This document shows positions 18,257 through 28,573 of a DNA stretch of 64,000 nucleotides, in pieces. The stretch lies in contig NZ_JBGKBE010000007.1 in NCBI RefSeq assembly GCF_041358175.1, positions 117,196 through 181,195 of the forward strand, read 5' to 3'. Position numbers and translations under genes: made by a program. This DNA is from Muriicola sp041358175 (lineage in GTDB: Bacteria > Bacteroidota > Bacteroidia > Flavobacteriales > Flavobacteriaceae). Under the pieces are notes generated by a model that searched no databases, was not told where the DNA came from, and saw nothing but the letters and a program-made list of their open reading frames with translations. The stretch's first letter is position 1, and every line of letters begins with the position of its first letter.

Positions 18257-19975
18257 TTAAATGTTTTGTTGCTTCAATTGTTCTACAATATAATCTGATG
18301 CTCTCCATGATAGTGCCAGGATGGTCCATGTACAATTCTTGTCTGCCTGTGATACAAACGGGCCGGCATCAGTGATAAAGACATTATCAGTATCGTGTAA
18401 TTGCTGAAAACGATTCACGACCGATTTTTTAGGATCGTCACCCATCCGGGTAGTGCCCACTTCGTGAATGATCATCCCGGGTGCAAGTAGTCCGTAATCC
18501 TGTTCCTTGGTTGGCGTATCGCCCAGTGGTTCCCCTCCCATACTGTGGATTAGTTCTTCAAAGGTCTCCTGCATGTGTTTTGCCTGCTTCTTTTCAAAAT
18601 CAGACCATTGGTACTTAAAGCGGAGTACCGGAATCCCGAACTCATCCACTGTAGTAGGGTCAATCTCACAATAATTGTCTTCCCGTGCTATGGCTTCACC
18701 CCTTCCCCCGAATCCGATAACGGAGCCATAGTATTTTTTTACGTCCTCCCGGAGGGAAGGTCCGTACCCTCCGGTAGGTAGCCCAAAAAATTTATTGAAG
18801 TCATTGGGATTAAATCCAAATCCATAATTGGGCATACCGATGCCACCCCACACTTCAATGTGGTAACCACGGGGGAAGTCGAGATCCTTATTATCTAACC
18901 ACCAGGGGGTGTAGACGTGCATCCCTCCTACTCCGTCTTCATTGTACATTTTTCGATTCATCAAGCCGGGAATAAAACCAGCTCTGCTGCTCCCGGTTGA
19001 ATCGTGCAAATATTTCCCAACCAGGTTGCTACTGTTCCCGAGGCCATTGGGATGTTGTTTACTTTTTGAGTTTAAAAGGATACGTGCAGAGCTACAGGCT
19101 GACGCTGCGAGGACGACCACTTTTCCCTTTAATTTGTATTCTTTCCGATCTTCTTTATTAATATAAGATACGCCTGTAGCCTTTCCTTCTTCATTTGTGG
19201 TCACTTCCCTCACCACTGAATTCACATACAGGTCTACCTGCCCTCCACTTTTCTGGGCGGGAAATATCAGGCAGGAACCCGATGAGAAATCGGCATACAC
19301 CTGACAGGAACGGGAACATTGTCCACAATAGAAACAAACTCCCCTATCATTGTTGATCTTTTTGGTGAGCATTGACATACGCGAAGGAATCACCGGAATA
19401 TTTAAATTCCGGGCACCTTTGATATAGAATAACTCGTGTAGCCTGGGTTTGGGTGGGGGGAGAAAAAAACCATCTGGATCGTTTGGTAATCCTTCATTGG
19501 TTCCAAATACACCTATTAGTTTATCTACTTTATCGTAATAAGGTTTTACATCTTCGTATCCAATGGGCCAGTTATCACCCAGGCCATCCACATCCTTGTG
19601 CTTAAAGTCCTTGGGGCCAAATCGAAGGGATATCCTGCCCCAGTGATTCGTCCGACCTCCAAGCATATGTGATCGGTACCACCAGAAATTAGTATCGTCC
19701 TTTTGGGTATATGGCTCTCCTTCAATTTCCCATCCACCGTAGGCCATATCAAATTCTCCGAATGACCGGGAGGTTCCCGCACCTCTTCTGGGCGATTCAT
19801 AAGGCCATTTCAACTGGGTCATTTGCTTTGGATCTGCCGGATCAAAATAGGGCCCCGCTTCCACGACAGCAATTTTTAGTCCGGCATCAGCCAGAACTTT
19901 AGCAGACATACCGCCTCCCGCCCCAGAGCCAACAATGATGGCATCGTACAGAGCAGTAGATTCTTTGATTTGCAT
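18257..19975 (-). CDS. GMC family oxidoreductase, probable sugar/glucoside dehydrogenase large subunit
   Basis: This 572-residue flavoprotein begins with IIVGSGAGGGMSAKVL, the FAD Rossmann motif. GGRTNHWGR lies near residue 107. The C-terminal HEVGTTRMGDD and TDAGPFVS segments form the GMC active site. Cys214, 217, 220 and 224 form C-x2-C-x2-C-x3-C, a ferredoxin-like pattern recalling the Fe-S cluster reported for bacterial glucoside 3-dehydrogenases. No signal peptide is present; export with the Tat-bearing subunit 3 encoded next is expected. The likely reaction is oxidation of a sugar hydroxyl to a keto group, with electrons passed to a cytochrome not found in the window. Confidence 0.9.
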   Translation of the reverse strand: MQIKESTALYDAIIVGSGAGGGMSAKVLADAGLKIAVVEAGPYFDPADPKQMTQLKWPYESPRRGAGTSRSFGEFDMAYGGWEIEGEPYTQKDDTNFWWYRSHMLGGRTNHWGRISLRFGPKDFKHKDVDGLGDNWPIGYEDVKPYYDKVDKLIGVFGTNEGLPNDPDGFFLPPPKPRLHELFYIKGARNLNIPVIPSRMSMLTKKINNDRGVCFYCGQCSRSCQVYADFSSGSCLIFPAQKSGGQVDLYVNSVVREVTTNEEGKATGVSYINKEDRKEYKLKGKVVVLAASACSSARILLNSKSKQHPNGLGNSSNLVGKYLHDSTGSSRAGFIPGLMNRKMYNEDGVGGMHVYTPWWLDNKDLDFPRGYHIEVWGGIGMPNYGFGFNPNDFNKFFGLPTGGYGPSLREDVKKYYGSVIGFGGRGEAIAREDNYCEIDPTTVDEFGIPVLRFKYQWSDFEKKQAKHMQETFEELIHSMGGEPLGDTPTKEQDYGLLAPGMIIHEVGTTRMGDDPKKSVVNRFQQLHDTDNVFITDAGPFVSQADKNCTWTILALSWRASDYIVEQLKQQNI

Positions 19976-20180
19976 TGGAAATAGTTTATGGATATGGAGA
20001 CAAGTTAAAAATTAAATTGGACATCTGGTCTATTTAAATTTTAGCTTAAAAAAATAAATGAGACCTAGGATTACATTTGTTTCTGAAGACATATCCTATA
20101 AAGTCTACAATAATTTAACATGATTAATTCGTAAAAATTTCGCGAATCTTTTGGAGGCTTTCACATTATTTTAGTAATAT

Positions 20181-20188
20181 TATATTTG
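20181..20188 (+). promoter_or_regulatory. -10 element (TATATTTG) upstream of susC, in the 303-bp divergent gap
   Basis: TATATTTG is an exact TAnnTTTG match about 90 bases before the SusC ATG. The rest of the 19976-20278 gap is very AT-rich and holds no gene. I see no strong inverted repeat and no regulator gene adjacent to the Sus pair. The nearest TTG (20151-20153) is further than the usual -33 spacing. Confidence 0.4.
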
Positions 20189-20278
20189 ATTTTTAATTTT
20201 TTAACATTTTACGCAATCGATATCGTAGGATGAATTAATTAAAGAGATAGTCATTAACTAACTAAACGAGACACGATT

Positions 20279-23200
20279 ATGAATCGAAAATTTACCCAAC
20301 CCGGGTTAAATCCGGGGAAGTGGAATTCATTCGCGAAATCCGCATTAGCAGGGATGTTTTCTCTGCTCTTATTTTTTTCAGTATCCGTCGCATTTGCCAA
20401 TCCGGTTATGATTCCGGACGATGGACTTGAAGAAAATGTTCAGCAAACAGTCACCGGAACGGTAACCGACGACCTCGGAGCTCCACTTCCGGGAGCAAAC
20501 GTAGTGGTAAAAGGAACCACCAATGGTACCCAAACCGATTTTGATGGAAACTACACCATCACAGCCAATGCCAACGATGTACTTGTTTTTAGTTATATCG
20601 GATTTGCCCGGCAGGAAGTGCCCATTAACGGACAAAGCAGAATTGACGTTCAAATGGCAGAAGATGCCAGTCAGCTCTCTGAAGTTGTCGTAACGGGTTA
20701 CTCTACCCAGACCAGGGGAGATATTACCGGTTCTGTTGCATCCGTTGATATCAGTGAGGCCACCAAAGCACCTTTGGTGAATGCCGCAGAGGCACTCGAA
20801 GGACGGGTTACTGGTGTTACAGTGACCAATGCCGGTACACCGGGTTCCTCACCGAAAATTGTCATCCGTGGTTTTGGAACCAGTAATAATACCAACCCAC
20901 TCTATATTATTGATGGCGTACAGACAGACAATCCTTCTATCCTTAATAGTATAAATCCTGGAGATATTGAGCAGATCAACGTCTTAAAGGATGGAGCAGC
21001 GGCGATTTATGGTGCCAGGGCATCTAACGGGGTAGTTATTATCACTACCAAAAGCGGAAGTTACAACCAGGCCGAGCCTACCGTGACTTTTAATGCTTAC
21101 ACCGGTATTTCCAGAGCGACGAATCTGCCCAACATGTTAAACGTGCAGCAACACGGGGAAATGATTTTCCAGAGTCTTGCCAATGACGGGGCATCTGTTG
21201 AACACCCTCAATACGGAAATGGTCCTTCGCCGGTTGTACCAACCACTGTTCAGGACTACACTAGAGTTGTCTCCTACGACCCTATAACAAGAGCTCCTCG
21301 TACGGCGACAGTTAAACAACCAAACGGAACAAACTGGTTTGATGAAATCACCCAGAATGCACCTACACAAAATTTTGATCTATCGATTTCCAATGGTAAT
21401 GAAACCGGGAGATACTTCCTCTCTGCTAACTACCTGAATCGTGAAGGTATCCTAAATGATACCGGATTTAAACAAGGAGTAACCCGATTGAACTCTGAAT
21501 TCAAAATTGGCGAGTTCATCACTATTGGGGAACACCTCAATGCCTCTTTTTCCCGCCAACAAGAGGGAACGCTCGAGGCCATCAATATGGCTTACAGATT
21601 TACACCGCTGGTACCCGTTTTTGACGATGAAGGAGATTTTGCCGGATCAGGTGGTCCTGGTTTGAGTAATACGCGTAACCCTGTGGCATTGCTCTCAAGA
21701 GGTTCAGACAATTACAACAAAATCTTCCGTGTTTTCGGAGATGTGTATTTACAAGCTCAGCTTTACGAAGGTCTGACCTTTAAAACAACAGTGAGTGGAA
21801 ACATAGAGAATTTCAGCCAAAGAAGATTCCAGGCTTTAGATCCTGAATTTATAGAGCCATTGTCTACTAATACACTGTTTGAGCAGGATATCAACAATTA
21901 TTCCTGGACATGGAACAACGTTCTTAACTATAACGGAGTATTTGGAGAGCACAACATCAATGCCCTTGCCGGGGTTGAGGCCGTTCAGGAAAACAGCAAA
22001 GGGAAGCAAATTAGTCGTAATGGGTTTCTTTTTGAAACACCCGATTTCTATTTGCTGAGTAATGGTAGTGGAACACCTAACGTAGATTTTGCCTACGACG
22101 GAGGAAATACATTATTCTCCATCTTCGGTACGGCCAACTATTCGTACCAGGGCAAGTATTTTGCAACGGTTACCCTGCGTAATGATAAATCCTCAAGATT
22201 CCTAGGGGACAATCAGAGTCAGACCTTCCCTTCCTTTAGTGCAGGTTGGAAGATCAGCGACGAGGATTTCTTCCCTCAGGATGGATGGGTAAGCAGATTA
22301 AGGTTGAAAGCCTCTTACGGGGAATTAGGAAACCAGACCTTGCCGTCTAGTAACCCAACTATTAATATTTCAAATCTTAACGAAGGTCTTGCTAACTACG
22401 CCTTAAATGGAAGTTCCATTTCTACCGGGGCGATTCTGAGTCAGGTAGGAAATCCCGATTTGCGTTGGGAGACCAGTGTCACAACCAACTTTGGTTTTGA
22501 TATGGGGTTATTCAACAATAAACTTTCTGTATCCTTCGAATACTTTGATATTGATACTAAGGATTTGATCACCCGTGATCTGAGCCTTATCAGTACAACA
22601 GCAATTGATGCTACGGCGCCATTGGTAAACCTTGGAGATATCCAAAACACTGGTTTTGATTTAGCTTTAGGTTATAGCGATGAGACCTCTTTTGGCCTGA
22701 ATTATTCCATCGATGCAAATATTTCCAGGTATAAGAATGAAGTTCAGAACCTGATCAGTGATTTCCAGATAGGAAGAACTGATCTCAGGGGAGGGGCTGT
22801 AACTCGTACCGAGGTCGGACGAGCAATCTCTGAATACTACGGACGCAGGGTAACAGGTTTTGACGGCAGTGGACGTTTCACCTATGAAGATGTCAATGGA
22901 GACGGAACCATCAATGATGACGACAGAACCTATATTGGATCTCCACACCCTGATTTCACCTATGGTATCAACATAGCCTTGAACTTTAAAGGGTTTGATA
23001 TGTCAGCATTTTTCTCAGGATCCTCAGGGAATGATGCGTACAACTATCAGAAGATCTTTACAGACTTCCCTACCTTCTTTAACGGTAACCGAAGTACTCG
23101 TGTACTGGATTCCTGGACACCATCAAATACCAATGCTACATTACCTGCATTGAGTCAGTCCATTACGAATGCAGAAACACAGCCTAATTCTTATTTTGTA

Positions 23201-23452
23201 GAAGACGCATCCTTTATGCGATTGAAGAATCTACAGATAGGATATACTTTTGATGAAAACATCGCCAGCTCTATCGGACTGGATATGTTCCGGGTATATA
23301 TACAGGGTACCAACCTGTTCACTATCACGGATTACGAAGGATTAAATCCTGAAGTAATTTCTACAGATAACTTATCTTTAGGTGTGGATGGACCAAATCC
23401 TGTATTCCCACTTGCACAAATACTTACAATTGGTATAAACACAAAATTCTAA
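20279..23452 (+). CDS. SusC/RagA family TonB-linked outer-membrane transporter
   Basis: This 1057-residue TonB-dependent transporter has a long signal peptide ending SVAFAN. A carboxypeptidase-regulatory-like domain (VTGTVTDDLGAPLPGAN to about residue 125) follows, then the SusC signature LSEVVVTGY, the plug domain (NPLYIIDGVQTDNP, VLKDGAAAIYG), and a 22-strand barrel. SusC pairs with a SusD lid to import oligosaccharides or other large nutrients using TonB energy. SusD starts 4 bases downstream. There is no N-terminal signalling (STN) domain, and no adjacent anti-sigma pair, so control is elsewhere. The substrate is unknown; nearby GH130 and dehydrogenase genes point to a glycan or glycoside. 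Confidence 0.97.
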   Translation: MNRKFTQPGLNPGKWNSFAKSALAGMFSLLLFFSVSVAFANPVMIPDDGLEENVQQTVTGTVTDDLGAPLPGANVVVKGTTNGTQTDFDGNYTITANANDVLVFSYIGFARQEVPINGQSRIDVQMAEDASQLSEVVVTGYSTQTRGDITGSVASVDISEATKAPLVNAAEALEGRVTGVTVTNAGTPGSSPKIVIRGFGTSNNTNPLYIIDGVQTDNPSILNSINPGDIEQINVLKDGAAAIYGARASNGVVIITTKSGSYNQAEPTVTFNAYTGISRATNLPNMLNVQQHGEMIFQSLANDGASVEHPQYGNGPSPVVPTTVQDYTRVVSYDPITRAPRTATVKQPNGTNWFDEITQNAPTQNFDLSISNGNETGRYFLSANYLNREGILNDTGFKQGVTRLNSEFKIGEFITIGEHLNASFSRQQEGTLEAINMAYRFTPLVPVFDDEGDFAGSGGPGLSNTRNPVALLSRGSDNYNKIFRVFGDVYLQAQLYEGLTFKTTVSGNIENFSQRRFQALDPEFIEPLSTNTLFEQDINNYSWTWNNVLNYNGVFGEHNINALAGVEAVQENSKGKQISRNGFLFETPDFYLLSNGSGTPNVDFAYDGGNTLFSIFGTANYSYQGKYFATVTLRNDKSSRFLGDNQSQTFPSFSAGWKISDEDFFPQDGWVSRLRLKASYGELGNQTLPSSNPTINISNLNEGLANYALNGSSISTGAILSQVGNPDLRWETSVTTNFGFDMGLFNNKLSVSFEYFDIDTKDLITRDLSLISTTAIDATAPLVNLGDIQNTGFDLALGYSDETSFGLNYSIDANISRYKNEVQNLISDFQIGRTDLRGGAVTRTEVGRAISEYYGRRVTGFDGSGRFTYEDVNGDGTINDDDRTYIGSPHPDFTYGINIALNFKGFDMSAFFSGSSGNDAYNYQKIFTDFPTFFNGNRSTRVLDSWTPSNTNATLPALSQSITNAETQPNSYFVEDASFMRLKNLQIGYTFDENIASSIGLDMFRVYIQGTNLFTITDYEGLNPEVISTDNLSLGVDGPNPVFPLAQILTIGINTKF

Positions 23453-23456
23453 AAAA

Positions 23457-25142
23457 ATGAAAAAGAGAATCTTTTATTATTTAACCTTATTCGCTGCAAT
23501 TTTTGCTTGTAGCGATGATTTTACAGACGTGCCGGCTATTGGAGCCCTGAGTGACGCGACACTGCAAAATGAACAAGGTGTGAATCTCTTACTGGTTGGG
23601 GCTTATTCCGTATTGGACGGAATTCGAAATAACCAGGGAGGCGCCGACTGGACCGTTAGTGGTGATAACTGGTGGTTTGATGTGATCTCGGATGACGCCC
23701 ATAAAGGGAGTACTGACGGAGATCAGGCCGACCTTTACCTTTTGGAGATTTACGACTGGACATCAGCTAATCCTTATCTTACAGTATGGGATGGTCGATT
23801 TGCAGGGGTGAACAGAGCTAACGCTGTAATCAATCTTATAAACAACATTCCCGAGGGAGACTTCTCTTCTCAATTGGCAGAAGCCAGGTTTCTCAGAGGA
23901 CATTATAACTTTGAACTTCAAAAGATGTTCGGTAATGTTCCTTACATCTCTGAAGAGAATTTTGCTAACACGGAATTTAATCAGCCCAATTCAGGACCAA
24001 TCTGGGACCAGATCGAAGCTGATTTCCAGTACGCCATCGACAATTTGCCTGCGTCTCAGGCAGATGTAGGGCGTCCTACTTCCTGGACAGCAAAAGCTTA
24101 TATGGGAAAAGTGCATATGCACCAGTCAGATTATGCGGCAGCGGCTCCTTTATTTACTGATGTTATCAACAATGGACCCTATTCACTGAACCCTGAATTC
24201 CTTGCCAATTTCTCCCTTGCAGGAGAGAACGGATCTGAAGCTATATTCTCCATTCAGTTTACTACCGATGGAGGACAGTCTTTTAATGGAAACAGAGGAG
24301 GTACTTTGAATTTTCCCAATCCGGGACCCTTTGGATCCTGCTGCGGTTTCTATCAGCCTACTCAGGACCTTGTAAATGCATATCAGACCGATGGTACAGG
24401 GTTACCATTACTCGATACCTTTAATCAGACCGATGTGACAAATGATCAGGATCTGGCAAGCGCTGATCCTTTTACTCCACATGCCGGGCCACTTGATCCA
24501 AGATTGGATTATACTGTGGGGAGAAGGGGAATCGACTATAATGGATACGGACCACATGTAGGTCAGGACTGGATAAGGGCATCTGATGCCGATATATCAG
24601 GTCCTTACCTTTCTAAAAAGAATGTTTACCAGGCTGGCGAAGATGGCAATGTGGGAACAGGAGCATGGGGACAGCAGCATTCCGGAGTTAACTACCATAT
24701 TATCAGATTTGCAGATGTATTGCTGATGGCTGCAGAAGCAGCTGTTGAGGCTAATGATCTGGCAACGGCTCTTGATTATGTGAATCAGGTTAGAAACCGG
24801 GCCAAGAATATGACCTATGTGCAAAACGATACGGGTACAGGGCCTGCGGCTAATTACCAGATAGAGCCATATCCTTCTTTTGCTGATCAGACTGAAGCCC
24901 GTAAGGCTGTTCGCTTCGAACGCAGACTGGAACTGGCCATGGAAGGCCACCGTCTCTTTGATCTCAGAAGATGGGGGGTTTCTGAAAGCGTACTCAACGC
25001 TTATGTACAGAATGAAGCCAGAACAATTCCCAACTTTGGAACCAAAGCTGGAACTTATATGCCAAATATGAATCTAATGCCGATTCCGATCAATGCTATC
25101 GACTTAAGTGGAGGAGTGTTGACACAGAATCCGGGATTCTAG
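23457..25142 (+). CDS. RagB/SusD family nutrient-uptake outer-membrane lipoprotein
   Basis: This 561-residue lipoprotein has a signal ending FAACSDD. The acidic residues right after Cys resemble the Bacteroidota surface-export signal. SusD features are present: AEARFLRGHYNFELQKMFG in the N-terminal TPR-like helices and FERRLELAMEGHRLFDLRRW near the C-terminus. It ends with MPIPINAIDLSGG and NPGF, the usual RagB ending. It forms the hinged lid on the SusC barrel encoded immediately upstream and binds the ligand at the cell surface. An intrinsic terminator follows the stop, so susC-susD form a two-gene transcript. Confidence 0.97.
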   Translation: MKKRIFYYLTLFAAIFACSDDFTDVPAIGALSDATLQNEQGVNLLLVGAYSVLDGIRNNQGGADWTVSGDNWWFDVISDDAHKGSTDGDQADLYLLEIYDWTSANPYLTVWDGRFAGVNRANAVINLINNIPEGDFSSQLAEARFLRGHYNFELQKMFGNVPYISEENFANTEFNQPNSGPIWDQIEADFQYAIDNLPASQADVGRPTSWTAKAYMGKVHMHQSDYAAAAPLFTDVINNGPYSLNPEFLANFSLAGENGSEAIFSIQFTTDGGQSFNGNRGGTLNFPNPGPFGSCCGFYQPTQDLVNAYQTDGTGLPLLDTFNQTDVTNDQDLASADPFTPHAGPLDPRLDYTVGRRGIDYNGYGPHVGQDWIRASDADISGPYLSKKNVYQAGEDGNVGTGAWGQQHSGVNYHIIRFADVLLMAAEAAVEANDLATALDYVNQVRNRAKNMTYVQNDTGTGPAANYQIEPYPSFADQTEARKAVRFERRLELAMEGHRLFDLRRWGVSESVLNAYVQNEARTIPNFGTKAGTYMPNMNLMPIPINAIDLSGGVLTQNPGF

Positions 25143-25161
25143 GCCAAACCAACCTTTTTAG

Positions 25162-25193
25162 AAAACAGGGCATGTTAAATGCCCTGTTTTTTT
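25162..25193 (+). terminator. Intrinsic terminator after susD
   Basis: A 12-bp perfect stem (AAAACAGGGCAT at 25162-25173, ATGCCCTGTTTT at 25179-25190) with a 5-base loop is followed by a T run to 25193. It lies 19 bases after the susD stop. Confidence 0.9.
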
Positions 25194-25246
25194 ATTAGGT
25201 GTACCCCGAGATTTTCTATTTTTATATTCTCTGCAAAATCTTTTTC

Positions 25247-28200
25247 ATGAACCGTTTTCTTTTAGCCATATTTTCAATTTTACTTCTACTATCCTGTTCA
25301 TCAAATAAAGAGGAAAATGACCCCATTTTCAGAAAACTGGAAATGAATCAAACCGGGATTTCTTTTGAAAACCGACTAGTAGAAAGTGATTCCCTCAATT
25401 ATTTTACCTATGCGTATATCTACATGGGGGGAGGTGTTTCGGCAGGAGACATCAACAATGATGGACTTATTGATCTCTTTTTTACAGGAAATATGGTCCC
25501 CAACAAACTCTACCTCAACAAAGGAAATATGACCTTTGAAGATATTTCAGAGTCCGCTGGTATTTCGGGAGACGATCGATGGTATACTGGAACCACGATG
25601 GCAGATGTAAACCATGATGGATTGCTCGATATTTACTGCTCTGTAGGAGGACGCTATGGGAATAAAGAAAATCAGCTGTTTATCAACAACGGCGACAATA
25701 CCTTTACAGAAAAAGCTGAAGCCTACGGCCTGGCAGATACCGGAAATAGCGTACAGGCTACATTTTTTGACTATGATCTGGATGGCGATCTGGATATGTA
25801 CCTGGCCAACTATCCTCCTACTCCATTCAATGCACCTAATAGTCATTATGCTTTTAAGCAGCAATATCCAAAACCCCTGGAAATAGATAAGCTATACCGA
25901 AATGATGGGAAGTTCTTTTCTGATGTTACAGAAGAAGCAGGATTAAAGACCTTTGGGCTTTCCCTCAGCGCCACTGTTGGAGACCTCAATAAGGACGGCT
26001 GGCCCGATATTTATGTTTCGAACGACTTCTCCACACCCGATTATCTCTTTGTCAATAACCAGGACGGTACATTTTCTGAAGTCGTAAGACAGGTAACCAA
26101 GAATACAGCCTTTTACGGCATGGGAGCCGATATCGCAGATTTTAACAACGATGAACTCCTCGATATCCTCCAGGTAGACATGACCGCCAATGTAAACCGC
26201 AGATCAAAGGCCAACATGGCCAGTATGAATCCCGACCTCTTCTGGTCTACTGTAAATTCCGGTTTCCACTATCAATATATGCAGAACAGCCTGCAGCTCA
26301 ACAACGGCCTTCTTTATGACAGCCTGCCGGATTTCAGTAATATCTCAAGGCTGGCAGGAGTCTCTTCCACAGATTGGAGCTGGGGCCCTTTATTTGCTGA
26401 CCTCGACAACGATGGGTGGAAAGATATTTTTATTTCCAACGGGACGCGGCGAGAGATCAACAACCGCGACTTTTTCCTGAACTGGGAAAAAGAGGGCAGG
26501 CCTATGGATAATCTTCTTGAGCGATCACAAACCATTCCATCAGAACCCATAGATAATTTTGTATTCAGAAATAACCGGGACCTCACCTTCTCCCAGATGA
26601 ACAAGACCTGGGGTATTAGCTTCGAAGGTTTTTCCAATGGTTCTGTATATGCCGATCTGGACAATGATGGCGACCTGGAGGTCATCACCAATAATATTGA
26701 CGACGTAGCTTCAGTTTTTGAAAACCTGAGTTCAGGGAGCAACAATTCCCTCACCCTAAACTTTAAGGGGCCCGAAAAGAATCCTTTTGGTATAGGTGTA
26801 AAGGTTACGGTGATGAGGCAGGGGGAAAAACAGTTTCAGGAAATGACCCTCAGCAGGGGATTTCAGTCGTCTGTGGCACCACAACTGCATTTCGGTTTGG
26901 GACAGCAGGAGCAACTAGACAGCCTTCTGGTACGTTGGCCCGATGGAAAGGAACAACTACTCACCGGCTTGAATTCAGACAGCAGGATGCTAATTGATTA
27001 TTCGGAAGCCGGAGAGGCGATCAGAAATGAAATTGCAATTCGGGAAAAACCTTTTACTAAGGTAGATCCTGGAAAGCAGGGGATAGATTTCAGGCATGAG
27101 GAAAACTATTACAACGATTTCCTTAAGGAGATCCTCCTCCCCCACCAGACTTCCATGTTTGGCCCTGGGATTGGGGTTGGGGACCTCAATGGAGACGGGG
27201 AAGACGACTTTGTGGTGGGAGGAGCTGCTAATCACCCTGCAGGAATCTATTTTAAAAGCACTGAAGGGTTCGAAAGACAAGTGATGCCTTCCGTAGCCCG
27301 CGACAGTGTTTATGAAGACCTGGGCATTCTAATTTTTGATGCCGAGGGTGATGGTGACAATGACCTGTATATGGTAAGCGGGGGAAATGAATTCAGCCCA
27401 GGATCAAAATTACTACAGGACCGACTCTACCTCAATGACGGAAGCGGTCAACTCGTTAAGGCTCCAAAATCGCTTCCGCAGATGTTCAGCAGTGGATCGA
27501 GAGTAAAAGCAACTGATTTTGACAAGGATGGAGACCTGGATTTGTTTGTTGGAGGAAGGCTTGTTCCCGGACAGTATCCCTTGCCAGCCGCAAGTTATAT
27601 TCTCGAAAATATAAGTACCGATAAAGGGGGAGCCCTCTTTGCCGACATCACAGATGAAGTAGCTCCTTACCTCAATGACCTGGGGATGGTAACCGATGCC
27701 ATCTGGACGGACTACAACAATGATGGGTGGGAGGATCTGCTTATAACCGGAGAATGGATGCCACTAACGGTGCTTGAGAACAAGAAAGGGACTTTTGAAA
27801 ACGTGACCACAAATGTGGGACTGGCAGGTTCTACCGGGTGGTGGTTTAGTGTTCAGGAAGGCGACTTCGATTCGGATGGGGATATGGATTATATCGCAGG
27901 GAACCTGGGGTTGAATTATAAATACAAGGCCAACGAACAGGAGACTTTTGACATTTACTACCACGATTTTGACAAAAGCGGAACCTCTGACATTGTTCTG
28001 AGCTATTTCAATGGCGGGAAGAAATATCCGCTACGCGGACGCGAATGCTCCTCCCAGCAAATGCCGGGAATCAAGAAAAAATTTGAGGATTACGCCTCCT
28101 TTTCAACAGCTACCCTGGAGGATGTCTATACCGAACAATACCTGGAAGAGGCTTTGCATTACCAGGTTACCTCATTTGCCAGTGTTTATCTGGAAAATAC

Positions 28201-28573
28201 AGACCAGGGATTCGTTTCTCACCAATTGCCTAATATGGCACAACTCTCCAGCATCAACCAGATCCTGGTAGACGATTACGATGGTGACTCCCACCTGGAT
28301 ATCGTCATCGCAGGTAATCTGTACAGCTCAGAAGTAGAGACTCCCAGGAATGATGCCAGCAACGGACTTTTCCTAAAAGGAAATGGCAACGGACAGTTTA
28401 CTGCAAAAACTGGAATTGAAAGTGGATGGTTTACCCCCGGAGATGTAAAGGATATGGCGGTAATAGAAATAGACAGGGATGAATATGTCCTGGTTGCGAG
28501 GAATAGCGATTCCCTGCAACTGGTCAAGGTCAATTCCCCTGAAAGTCCCGCAATTGCTGCAAGCCTTCAATAA
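25247..28573 (+). CDS. FG-GAP/VCBS repeat lipoprotein with ASPIC/UnbV domain
   Basis: This protein of about 1108 residues has a lipoprotein signal (ILLLLSC). SSNKEEN follows the Cys, so the acidic K-E-E fits a flavobacterial surface-export signal. Many calcium-binding FG-GAP/VCBS repeats (for example GDINNDGLIDLFF, DFDKDGDLDLFVGG, DYDGDSHLDIVIAG) form beta-propellers. An ASPIC/UnbV domain lies near residues 510-590 (SRGFQSSVAPQLHFGLG). Such proteins often follow SusC/SusD pairs and may bind surface glycans, but the function is not established. I chose the ATG at 25247, which starts the signal peptide. It overlaps the convergent YyaL-like gene by 44 bases. Confidence 0.88.
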   Translation: MNRFLLAIFSILLLLSCSSNKEENDPIFRKLEMNQTGISFENRLVESDSLNYFTYAYIYMGGGVSAGDINNDGLIDLFFTGNMVPNKLYLNKGNMTFEDISESAGISGDDRWYTGTTMADVNHDGLLDIYCSVGGRYGNKENQLFINNGDNTFTEKAEAYGLADTGNSVQATFFDYDLDGDLDMYLANYPPTPFNAPNSHYAFKQQYPKPLEIDKLYRNDGKFFSDVTEEAGLKTFGLSLSATVGDLNKDGWPDIYVSNDFSTPDYLFVNNQDGTFSEVVRQVTKNTAFYGMGADIADFNNDELLDILQVDMTANVNRRSKANMASMNPDLFWSTVNSGFHYQYMQNSLQLNNGLLYDSLPDFSNISRLAGVSSTDWSWGPLFADLDNDGWKDIFISNGTRREINNRDFFLNWEKEGRPMDNLLERSQTIPSEPIDNFVFRNNRDLTFSQMNKTWGISFEGFSNGSVYADLDNDGDLEVITNNIDDVASVFENLSSGSNNSLTLNFKGPEKNPFGIGVKVTVMRQGEKQFQEMTLSRGFQSSVAPQLHFGLGQQEQLDSLLVRWPDGKEQLLTGLNSDSRMLIDYSEAGEAIRNEIAIREKPFTKVDPGKQGIDFRHEENYYNDFLKEILLPHQTSMFGPGIGVGDLNGDGEDDFVVGGAANHPAGIYFKSTEGFERQVMPSVARDSVYEDLGILIFDAEGDGDNDLYMVSGGNEFSPGSKLLQDRLYLNDGSGQLVKAPKSLPQMFSSGSRVKATDFDKDGDLDLFVGGRLVPGQYPLPAASYILENISTDKGGALFADITDEVAPYLNDLGMVTDAIWTDYNNDGWEDLLITGEWMPLTVLENKKGTFENVTTNVGLAGSTGWWFSVQEGDFDSDGDMDYIAGNLGLNYKYKANEQETFDIYYHDFDKSGTSDIVLSYFNGGKKYPLRGRECSSQQMPGIKKKFEDYASFSTATLEDVYTEQYLEEALHYQVTSFASVYLENTDQGFVSHQLPNMAQLSSINQILVDDYDGDSHLDIVIAGNLYSSEVETPRNDASNGLFLKGNGNGQFTAKTGIESGWFTPGDVKDMAVIEIDRDEYVLVARNSDSLQLVKVNSPESPAIAASLQ

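Noticed and set aside
20279..25142. SusC/SusD unit controlled by an adjacent anti-sigma/sigma pair
   Set aside because: The transporter lacks an STN domain and the nearest sigma/anti-sigma pair is 15 kb away.
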